Shown here one piece after another: positions 1-6,647 of a stretch of DNA of 12,229 nucleotides (position 1 is the first letter of the stretch; every line of letters begins with the position of its first letter). This DNA comes from JAWLBM01 sp041687675 (lineage in GTDB: Bacteria > Pseudomonadota > Alphaproteobacteria > Rhizobiales > Pleomorphomonadaceae): NCBI GenBank assembly GCA_041687675.1, contig JAWLBM010000068.1:1-12229 (forward strand), read 5' to 3'. Under the pieces are notes generated by a model, which was not told where the DNA came from, did not search any database, and saw only the letters and a list, made by a program, of their open reading frames with translations. The position numbers were made by a program, and so were the translations under genes.

Positions 1-2
1 TC

Positions 3-2462
3 TCGTCCGATCCCCGCACCGCCAAGCCTCCCGCGCCGATCAGGCGAGTGAATCATGGCGAGGTCGGACAGGCGAGCGACTTCTTCAACAGCCTGCTAGA
101 TAATGATACCAATACTGGAGAGGACATCTACGTCCGCCATTTCGACTCAAACTTCCTCACAGATGCGTCACGCCTCTCAGATCAGCCTCTCTGGCTGGTG
201 TCCACCGGCATTTCGGGCGGTCAGGGCACCGCATGCGACAGCATACTTCCGTCTTTTCATCCGGACGGCAGAAAGGTTCTGTTCGAGACGACCTGCGGCA
301 GCCTCGTCAGTGCAGACGGCGACGGCAAGCGCGATGTCTACATCAAGTCGCCGGCGTATGATCCGGCCGTGGAAAAGGCCACCGGATTGCTCCAGCTTCT
401 TTCCATACGCAAGGATGTGGCGATGGCCGGCAACGGAGCTTCAATTCTACCGCTCGTCTCACCCGACGGCACTCGCGTCGCCTTCCTTACGAGATCAACG
501 GACCTTGCACCGGGCATGGGGACGTTCAACGGCGAGAAGCAACTCGTCATTCGCGAGCTTGCCTCGAATTCGACCCCGTTTCTCGTCTCTCGCGCAGGCC
601 CCGACGGGCCCGAGGCAGACGACAGCGTGGACAGCGGCAATGATCGTCACGCTTTCGCCTTTGTCCCGGACGGGTCCGCGATCATCTTCGAGACGTCGGC
701 AGAGAACCTCGTCCCCGGTGGGCCCGTGGCAACACAGAACCTCTACCTCGCCACGCTCCCGCCCGGCTCCGAGGGCAACGACCTGATCCTCGGGCTGGGT
801 GGCGAGGATCGGCTGTTCGGCGCCGGCGGCAATGACAAGATCCTCGGCGGGGCCGGCGACGACTGGCTGTTCGGCGGGCCGGGCAACGATCTCTTCGGCG
901 ACGCGTATCTCGCGGCTGCCGGCGGCTTCACCTGGCAGGCGGAGGCGAGCGACTTCGTGGATGGCGGCGAGGGGACGGACACCTTCCACGTCCTCGCCCC
1001 CCGTCAGCGCTACGCGATCGAGCTTCGCCCGGACGGCGACGTCGCAATCACCGACCGGGCGGCGAACCCTCGCTTCGGCACTCACGTGCTGCGCTCCCTC
1101 GAAAAGCTCCGGGTGATCGATCAGGCGACCGGGCAGCAGCTCGTCTTCCCCCTCGACGCCTCGATCACCGCCTCCAACAACGCCCCGCCGACGGCGGCGG
1201 CCGCGGCGCTTGTCGTGCGGGCGGGGAGCAGCGTCGCGACGGCGCCGATCGGCTCGGATCCCGACGGCGACGCGCTCGTGCGCAGCATCCTCGCGCCGCC
1301 GGCGAACGGCACGGCGACGGTGGAGGCCGACGGGCGCGTCACCTATGCGCCGACCGTGGCGGGGGCCACGTCCGACGCCTTCACCGTGCGCGTCGCCGAT
1401 CCCTGGGGCGGAACGGTCGACGTGCCGGTGACCGTCACGATCGGCCTGAAGCTCGTCGGCACCGCCGCCCGCAACAAGCTGACCGGCGCGGGCGGGCCCG
1501 ACGTCCTCTTCGGCAAGGCGGGCGTGGACCGGCTCGTCGGCGGCGAGGGTGACGACCTGCTCAATGGCGGCGCCGGCGCGGACCGGATGACCGGCGGGGC
1601 GGGCGACGACACCTATGTGGTCGACAATGCCCGCGACAAGGTGGTCGAGACGGCCGGCGGCGGCACCGACACGGTGATCGCCTCGCGCAGCTACAGGCTG
1701 CCGGCGGAGGTCGAGAACCTGGTGCTGAAGGGCAAGAAGCCGCTCGCCGGCGCCGGCAACGCCGCCGCCAACACCCTCACCGGCAACGCCGCGGCCAACC
1801 TTCTCAAGGGGCTCGCGGGCGACGACATGCTGGAGGGCCGCGGCGGCGCCGACCGGCTCGAGGGCGGCAAGGGCACCGACACCGCGAGCTATCTCTCGTC
1901 CCCGGCGGCGGTGAGGGTCGCGCTGGGCAAGCGCGGCAAGGGCGGCGACGCCAAGGGCGACCGGCTGGTCTCGATCGAGGGGCTCTCCGGCTCCGCCCAC
2001 GCCGACGTCCTGACCGGCGACGGCAGGGCCAACGCGATCGACGGCGGGGCGGGCGACGACACCCTCGACGGCAGGGGCGGCGCCGACCGGCTCACCGGCG
2101 GGTCGGGCGCGGACAGGCTGACCGGCGGGCCGGGCGGCGACGTCTTCGTCTACGCCGCCCTTTCCGACAGCCCGCCGGACGCGCCGGACGCGATCCTCGA
2201 TTTCTCCGCCGCCGAGGGCGACGTGATCGACCTCTCCGCCCTCGACGCGGACACCAAGGCGCCGGGCAGCCAGGACTTCGTCGCGAGCCCGGGGACGGCC
2301 CTCACCGGCGTCGCCGGCCAGCTCGTGCTGCAGCCCTCCGGGGACGGCGCGGTGACGCTGCTCGCCGACGTCGACGGCGACGCCAAGGCCGACTTCGCCC
2401 TCGCCCTCACCCTGCGCGACCCGATCCAGCCGTCCGCCTTCAAGGGGGTGACGTTCCCGTGA
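3..2462 (+). CDS. RTX calcium-binding protein with N-terminal beta-propeller-like region, type I secreted (5' end outside window)
   Basis: Probably a secreted or surface protein that folds on calcium binding outside the cell; any enzymatic activity is unknown. The frame is open to the window edge, so the GTG at 48 is not trusted as a start. Residues are numbered from that GTG. Residues 1-235 look like TolB/WD40-type propeller blades (DTNTGEDIYVR, SFHPDGRKVLFET, LVSPDGTRVAFLT, FVPDGSAIIFET). RTX nonapeptides of GGxGxDxLx type occupy about 240-290, 470-525, 568-615 and 647-703. An Ig/cadherin-like domain lies at about 376-465 (NNAPPTA, SDPDGDAL, DGRVTYAPT). From about 714, ILDFSAAEGDVIDLSALD marks a serralysin-type (Peptidase_M10_C) C-terminal domain, which usually carries the type I secretion signal. 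No metalloprotease HExxH motif and no ABC/HlyD/TolC exporter genes are visible in the window. The first 700 bases are clearly less GC-rich than the rest. The RTX assignment is firm; the propeller assignment is moderate. Confidence 0.88.
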   Translation, partial: SSDPRTAKPPAPIRRVNHGEVGQASDFFNSLLDNDTNTGEDIYVRHFDSNFLTDASRLSDQPLWLVSTGISGGQGTACDSILPSFHPDGRKVLFETTCGSLVSADGDGKRDVYIKSPAYDPAVEKATGLLQLLSIRKDVAMAGNGASILPLVSPDGTRVAFLTRSTDLAPGMGTFNGEKQLVIRELASNSTPFLVSRAGPDGPEADDSVDSGNDRHAFAFVPDGSAIIFETSAENLVPGGPVATQNLYLATLPPGSEGNDLILGLGGEDRLFGAGGNDKILGGAGDDWLFGGPGNDLFGDAYLAAAGGFTWQAEASDFVDGGEGTDTFHVLAPRQRYAIELRPDGDVAITDRAANPRFGTHVLRSLEKLRVIDQATGQQLVFPLDASITASNNAPPTAAAAALVVRAGSSVATAPIGSDPDGDALVRSILAPPANGTATVEADGRVTYAPTVAGATSDAFTVRVADPWGGTVDVPVTVTIGLKLVGTAARNKLTGAGGPDVLFGKAGVDRLVGGEGDDLLNGGAGADRMTGGAGDDTYVVDNARDKVVETAGGGTDTVIASRSYRLPAEVENLVLKGKKPLAGAGNAAANTLTGNAAANLLKGLAGDDMLEGRGGADRLEGGKGTDTASYLSSPAAVRVALGKRGKGGDAKGDRLVSIEGLSGSAHADVLTGDGRANAIDGGAGDDTLDGRGGADRLTGGSGADRLTGGPGGDVFVYAALSDSPPDAPDAILDFSAAEGDVIDLSALDADTKAPGSQDFVASPGTALTGVAGQLVLQPSGDGAVTLLADVDGDAKADFALALTLRDPIQPSAFKGVTFP

Positions 2463-2475
2463 GGGTGCGCCGGCG

Positions 2476-2501
2476 CCCCCCCCCCCCGGGGGGGGGGGGG
2501 G
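2476..2501. repeat. C12/G14 homopolymer inverted repeat between convergent genes
   Basis: Twelve C (2476-2487) are followed directly by fourteen G (2488-2501). The tract is self-complementary with no natural loop and lies in the 57-bp gap between two convergent stop codons. It could fold as a GC hairpin on either RNA and act as a crude bidirectional terminator, but no T-run follows on either strand. Long adjoining homopolymers are also a typical place for sequencing or assembly error, so the exact length should not be trusted. Confidence 0.75.
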
Positions 2502-2519
2502 CCGCCGCGAGGTGGATCA

Positions 2520-5500
2520 TCACCGGTCCGCCGGGCGCCTGAGGTCCAGGGTGGCGGGGAACGGGCCGCCCGCCTCCGCCGGCGGGATCGCCACCGGGCC
2601 GGCCGTATGGCCGATCTCCTCGAAGCGGGCGAGCCGGCGGGCCTCGGCCTCGTAGGCGTTGACCGGATAGGTCTCGTAGTTGCGCCCGCCCGGGTGGGCG
2701 ACATGGTAGGTGCAGCCGCCGAGCGAGCGCCTCGACCAGCGGTCGAGGATCTCGAAGGTGAGCGGCGCGTTCGCCGGCAGCACCGGGTGGATGCCCGAGG
2801 CCGGCTGCCAGGCCTTGAAGCGGACGCCGCCGACGAAGCGGCCGTTGGCGCCCGCCGGCAGCATCGGCACCTGCCGGCCGTTGCAGGCGACCACGTGCCG
2901 GGCGGGCTCGAAGCCGCTGACCTTCACCTGCAGCCGCTCGACCGAGCTGTCGACATAGCGCACCGCGCCGCCGGCCGCCCCCTCCTCGCCGGTGACGTGC
3001 CAGGGCTCCAGCGCGCCGCGGATCTCCATCTCCACCCCGCCCCGCACGACCGTGCCGAAATAGGGGAAGCGGAACTCGCGCTGGGCCTCGAAGAAGTCGG
3101 GATCGACGGGCGTCCCGGCGCGCCTCAGGTCGGCCAGCACGTCGAGGAAGTCGGCCCAGACGAAGTGCTCCAGCATGAAGCGGTCGTGGAGGTCCGTGCC
3201 CCAGCGGACGAAGCCGCCCTCCTGCGGCTCGCGCCAGAACCAGGCGACCAGCGCGCGCAGCAGCAGCTGCTGGGCGAGCGACATCCGCGCGTCCGGCGGC
3301 ATCTCGAAGGAGCGGAACTCGACCAGGCCGAGCCGGCCGGTCGGCCCGTCCGGCGAGAACAGCTTGTCGATGCAGATCTCCGAGCGGTGGGTGTTGCCGG
3401 TGACGTCGACGAGGAGGTTGCGGAAGAGCCGGTCGGTCAGCCAGGGCAGCGGCGCGGCGCCCTTGCCGGGCGGCGGCACCTGGGCGAAGGCGATCTCCAG
3501 TTCGTAGAGCGCGTCGTGGCGGGCCTCGTCCACCCGCGGCGCCTGGCTGGTCGGGCCGATGAAGAGGCCGGAGAAGAGGTAGGAGAGCGAGGGGTGGCGC
3601 TGCCAGTAGAGCACGAGGCTCTTCAGGAGGTCCGGCCGGCGCAGGAAGGGGCTGTCCGCCGGCGTCGCGCCGCCGACCACCACGTGGTTGCCGCCGCCGG
3701 TGCCGGTGTGGCGGCCGTCGATCATGAACTTGTCGGTGCCGAGGCGGGCGAGCCGCGCCTCCTCGTAGACGCCGGTGGTGATCGCCACCGCCTCCCGCCA
3801 GCTCGCCGCCGGGTGGACGTTGACCTCGAGGACGCCCGGGTCCGGAGCGACGCGGATCACCGCGAGGCGCGGGTCCTGCGGCGGCGGGTAGCCCTCGACG
3901 TGGACCGGACAGCCAAGGTCCTCGGCCGTCGCCTCGACGGCGGCGAGCAGCTCCAGGTAGTCGTCGGCGGTGGAGGTCGGCGGCATGAACACGCAGAGCC
4001 GGCCGTCGCGCGGCTCAACGGAGAGCGCCGTGCGCACGGCGCCGGCGTCGGCCGTCCACTGCCGGACGCGCGGATCGTCCGGCGCGGTCTCCGCCTGCTG
4101 CCGGTAGACGGTGTGCATCCGGTCGGGATCCGGCAGCTCGCCGCGGGCCTCGAAGGTGTCCTGCTCGACGATGAAGGGATAGGCCGACTCCGGCACGTGG
4201 GGCAGCGAGGCGAGCGGTAGGCGGAAGCCGACGGGGGAATCGCCCGGGACCAGCAGCAGCCGGCCGCGCCGGAAGCTCCACCGCTCCGAGACCCAGCCCC
4301 GGCCGGCGCGGGACTGCCAGCGCTGCACCGGCAGCACAAAGCCGCAGGGCCTGCCGAGACCGCGCGCGAAGACCCGGGCGATGCGGCTGCGCTCCTCGGC
4401 GCTGTCGAGCCGGCTGTCCTCGGGCGTGACGTTCTCGGGAAGCTCCGCCTCCTTGAGGATCCAGTGGGCGGGGTCCTCGTAGGCGGGGACCGCGAAGTCG
4501 GCCGGGATGCCGAGGCGGCGGGCGATGCCGCCGACGAGATCGCGGGCCTCCGTCTCGCCGACCCGAGTGTCGGCCGGCTCGCGGGCGACGAGGTCGAGAC
4601 TCCGCCAGATCGGCTTTCCGTCCTTGCGCCAGTAGAGCGAGAAGGTCCAGCGCGGCAGGCTCTCGCCCGGGTACCACTTGCCCTGCCCGTAGTGGAGGAA
4701 GCCGCCCGGGGCGAAGCGGTCGGCGAGCCGGCGGATCAGCACGTCGGCGCGCTCCCGCTTGGTCGGGCCGACCGCGGCGGTGTTCCACTCTGCGGACTGG
4801 TAGTCGTCGACCGACACGAAGGTCGGCTCGCCGCCCATGGTGAGGCGCACGTCGCCCGCGGCAAGGTCGCGGTCGACGGCGTCGCCGAGGAGCAGCAGCC
4901 GCTCCCAGGCCTCGTCCGAATAGGGCCAGGTCACGCGCGGGCGCTCGTCGATGCGGTCGACGCGCATGTCGAAGAAGAACTCGGACCGGGTGTCCGGGTG
5001 GGCGCTGAAGCCGCCGGAGATCGGCGCCGCCGAGCGGTAGTGCGGCGTCGCGGCGAGCGGGATGTGGCCCTCGCCGCAGAGGAGGCCGGAGGTGGGGTCG
5101 AGGCCCACCCAGCCGGCGCCGGGGATGTAGACCTCGCACCAGGCGTGCAGGTCGGTGAAGTCGTGGGCGGTGCCGGAGGGCCCGTCCAGCGCCTTCAGGT
5201 CGGGCTTCAGCTGGATGAGGTAGCCGGAGACGAAGCGGGCGGCGAGGCCGAGGTGGCGCAGCAGCTGGACCATCAGCCAGGCCGAGTCGCGGCAGGAGCC
5301 GGCCCGGCGGGCGAGCGTCTCGTCGGGCGCCTGGACGCCCGGCTCCATCCGGATCTCGTAGCCGACGTCCTCCTGCAGGCGGCGGTTGATCTCGACGAGG
5401 AAGTCGGTGATCGGCATCGCCGCGCGCGGGATCGCGGCGAGGTAGCCGGCGAACAGCGGCCCCCCCTCCTCGCGGACGAGATAGGGCGCGAGCTCGACGC

Positions 5501-5831
5501 CGAGCTCGGGGGCGTAGGCGAAGGGGAAGAACTCCGCGGTGTCCTCGACGAAGAAGTCGAAGGGATTGATCACCGCCATCTCGACGAGGAGGTCGACCGA
5601 GATGGAGAAGCTGGTCACCGGCTCGGGAAAGACGAAGCGGGCGAGCCAGTTGCCGTGCGGGTCCTGCTGCCAGTTCACGAAATGCCCGGCCGGCTCCACC
5701 TTCAGCGCGTAGGCGGCGACGCGGGAGCGGCTGTGCGGGGCCGGGCGGAGGCGGATCACCTGCGGGCCGAGGCTGACCGGCCGGTCGTAGTCGTATCGGG
5801 TGACGTGGGTCAGCTTGGTCAGGATCGCCAT
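2520..5831 (-). CDS. Transglutaminase-like / DUF2126 putative amidoligase fusion protein
   Basis: Predicted cytoplasmic two-enzyme fusion of 1103 residues, full length for this family. Residues 1-90 are the bacterial transglutaminase N-terminal domain (LTHVTRYDYDRPVSLGPQ). The papain-like transglutaminase core follows with a complete Cys-His-Asp triad: C180 (AGSCRDSAW), H229 (DLHAWCEVY) and D245 (GLDPTSG). From about 325 (RLTMGGEPTFVSVDD) to the C-terminus is DUF2126, described in Pfam as a putative amidoligase; conserved-looking segments are LEVNVHP (668-674), DGRHTGTGGGNH (705-716) and GLVEFRSFEMPP (835-846). Family members are usually near a DUF403 alpha-E protein and a circularly permuted ATP-grasp, suggesting modification of a peptide by amide bonds, but substrate and product are unknown. 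Neither partner is seen here. The start is the ATG at 5831, 11 nt after GAGGAGG-like sequence. The gene ends in two in-frame TGA codons (2520-2522 and 2517-2519). No signal peptide or membrane segment is seen. Confidence 0.93.
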   Translation of the reverse strand: MAILTKLTHVTRYDYDRPVSLGPQVIRLRPAPHSRSRVAAYALKVEPAGHFVNWQQDPHGNWLARFVFPEPVTSFSISVDLLVEMAVINPFDFFVEDTAEFFPFAYAPELGVELAPYLVREEGGPLFAGYLAAIPRAAMPITDFLVEINRRLQEDVGYEIRMEPGVQAPDETLARRAGSCRDSAWLMVQLLRHLGLAARFVSGYLIQLKPDLKALDGPSGTAHDFTDLHAWCEVYIPGAGWVGLDPTSGLLCGEGHIPLAATPHYRSAAPISGGFSAHPDTRSEFFFDMRVDRIDERPRVTWPYSDEAWERLLLLGDAVDRDLAAGDVRLTMGGEPTFVSVDDYQSAEWNTAAVGPTKRERADVLIRRLADRFAPGGFLHYGQGKWYPGESLPRWTFSLYWRKDGKPIWRSLDLVAREPADTRVGETEARDLVGGIARRLGIPADFAVPAYEDPAHWILKEAELPENVTPEDSRLDSAEERSRIARVFARGLGRPCGFVLPVQRWQSRAGRGWVSERWSFRRGRLLLVPGDSPVGFRLPLASLPHVPESAYPFIVEQDTFEARGELPDPDRMHTVYRQQAETAPDDPRVRQWTADAGAVRTALSVEPRDGRLCVFMPPTSTADDYLELLAAVEATAEDLGCPVHVEGYPPPQDPRLAVIRVAPDPGVLEVNVHPAASWREAVAITTGVYEEARLARLGTDKFMIDGRHTGTGGGNHVVVGGATPADSPFLRRPDLLKSLVLYWQRHPSLSYLFSGLFIGPTSQAPRVDEARHDALYELEIAFAQVPPPGKGAAPLPWLTDRLFRNLLVDVTGNTHRSEICIDKLFSPDGPTGRLGLVEFRSFEMPPDARMSLAQQLLLRALVAWFWREPQEGGFVRWGTDLHDRFMLEHFVWADFLDVLADLRRAGTPVDPDFFEAQREFRFPYFGTVVRGGVEMEIRGALEPWHVTGEEGAAGGAVRYVDSSVERLQVKVSGFEPARHVVACNGRQVPMLPAGANGRFVGGVRFKAWQPASGIHPVLPANAPLTFEILDRWSRRSLGGCTYHVAHPGGRNYETYPVNAYEAEARRLARFEEIGHTAGPVAIPPAEAGGPFPATLDLRRPADR

Positions 5832-5842
5832 CGGCGCTGCGG

Positions 5843-5848
5843 CCTCCT
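5843..5848 (-). promoter_or_regulatory. Ribosome binding site of the transglutaminase/DUF2126 gene
   Basis: AGGAGG on the minus strand (CCTCCT on the plus strand), 11 nt before the ATG at 5831. It is a full match to the Shine-Dalgarno consensus at slightly long spacing, and it supports this start. Confidence 0.6.
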
Positions 5849-5863
5849 CGGGTGGTCGGGCGC

Positions 5864-5892
5864 ATTACACGACAGTTGGCGCGAGGCGCAAA
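5864..5892 (-). promoter_or_regulatory. Possible promoter for the transglutaminase/DUF2126 gene
   Basis: On the minus strand TTTGCG (5892-5887), 17 nt, then TGTAAT (5869-5864). The -10 element differs from TATAAT at one base; the -35 is poor. It lies 32 bp before the start codon in the 281-bp divergent region 5832-6112, the only place a promoter for this gene could be close. The rest of that region shows no gene and no other clear motif except a short palindrome near 6051. Confidence 0.25.
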
Positions 5893-6050
5893 GCCCAAGG
5901 GGTGGGCATGGCCACGATTTCGGCAGGCTGTGGCGCACCGGCGACCGTGCGGCGGCGATCCCCCGGGCGCCGTTCCCAAATCGCCGCGCGCATGCTCAGA
6001 TCCGGACCCGGCGACCGCCCCCGCGCGTTCCCAAGGGCGCTTTCCGATCA

Positions 6051-6062
6051 GGTGGAACCACC
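6051..6062. repeat. Short palindrome upstream of the peroxiredoxin gene
   Basis: GGTGG-AA-CCACC, two 5-bp arms around two bases, about 50 bp before the peroxiredoxin ATG. It has the size of a half-operator or small hairpin and sits where a regulator of the divergent pair could bind. A 5-bp palindrome is common by chance in DNA this rich in G and C, so function is only a guess. Confidence 0.25.
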
Positions 6063-6098
6063 CGGTCGACGAGAAACCGCCCCAGACCCAGATGCCGC

Positions 6099-6103
6099 AG
6101 GAG
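6099..6103 (+). promoter_or_regulatory. Ribosome binding site fixing the peroxiredoxin start
   Basis: AGGAG ends 9 nt before the ATG at 6113. It favours that ATG over the in-frame ATG at 6092, which would place the motif inside the gene, and over the far upstream in-frame ATG at 5852. Confidence 0.55.
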
Positions 6104-6112
6104 CCGATCCCC

Positions 6113-6640
6113 ATGACCCCGCAGTTCGTTCCCGACGCCGTGTTCCATACCCGCGTGCGCAACGAGGCGCTCGGCGGGCCGAACCCCTTCGAGTGGAGGG
6201 ACGTGACGACGGCGGAGATCTTCGCCAGCCGCAACGTCGTGCTGATCGCGGTGCCCGGCGCCTTCACCCCCGCCTGCTCCGAGACGCACCTGCCCGGCTA
6301 CGAGCGCGCCTTCGACGCCTTCCGCGCCCTCGGCGTCGACGAGGTCGCCTGCGTCTCGGTGAACGACGCCTTCGTGATGCAGCAGTGGGCGCTCTGGCGC
6401 GGGATCGAGCGGGTGCGCATGCTGCCGGACGGCAACGGCGAGTTCACCCGCAAGATGGGCATGCTGGTGGAGCGGCGGAACCAGGGCATGGGGCTGAGGA
6501 GCTGGCGCTATTCCGCCCACGTCGTCGACCGCGAGATCCGCCGGATGTTCGTCGAGCCGGGATTTCGCGACGAGCCGCCGGGGGTGCCGGTGCAAGTCTC
6601 GGGCGCCGAGGCGATGCTGGAGTACCTGAAGGCGGCGTGA
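6113..6640 (+). CDS. Prx5-type peroxiredoxin
   Basis: Thiol peroxidase that reduces hydrogen peroxide and organic hydroperoxides in the cytoplasm, 175 residues, normal for the atypical Prx5 family. The active-site motif is VPGAFTPACSETHLPGY with peroxidatic Cys55 and the supporting Thr52; Arg132 in GLRSWRYS is the likely active-site arginine. Other Prx5 signatures are VACVSVNDAFVM (78-89) and LPDGNGEFTRKMGM (104-117). The only other cysteine is Cys80, in the conserved VACVSVND strand. The C-terminal region that carries the resolving Cys in human Prx5 reads GFRDEPPGVPVQ here, with no Cys. Recycling by glutathione/glutaredoxin or thioredoxin is therefore likely, which is inference. The start is chosen on the AGGAG at 6099 and on the family N-terminus (VPDAVFHTRV); the in-frame extension back to 5852 lacks family similarity. 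It diverges from the transglutaminase/DUF2126 gene and converges on ftsY with 7 bp between stops. Confidence 0.92.
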   Translation: MTPQFVPDAVFHTRVRNEALGGPNPFEWRDVTTAEIFASRNVVLIAVPGAFTPACSETHLPGYERAFDAFRALGVDEVACVSVNDAFVMQQWALWRGIERVRMLPDGNGEFTRKMGMLVERRNQGMGLRSWRYSAHVVDREIRRMFVEPGFRDEPPGVPVQVSGAEAMLEYLKAA

Positions 6641-6647
6641 GGCGGGG

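Noticed and set aside
495..2000. A 501-codon open frame on the minus strand opposite the RTX gene
   Set aside because: It is Ala/Arg/Gly/Val-rich with no recognisable domain and mirrors the GC-rich, repetitive RTX codons. Long antisense frames are expected at this GC content.
2160..2462. RTX protein as a serralysin-type protease
   Set aside because: The C-terminal domain resembles that family, but no HExxHxxGxxH zinc motif is present in the visible 804 residues. A catalytic domain could only lie outside the window.
5852..6112. N-terminal extension of the peroxiredoxin by 87 codons
   Set aside because: It is in frame, but the residues have no Prx similarity and no signal-peptide pattern. A Shine-Dalgarno sits properly before the ATG at 6113.
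4015..6267. Long frames of 750 codons (minus strand) and 550 codons (4464-6116, plus strand) over the transglutaminase/DUF2126 gene
   Set aside because: The product of 2520-5831 matches a known two-domain family over its full length; the other frames are low-complexity Arg/Pro/Ala sequence without family motifs.
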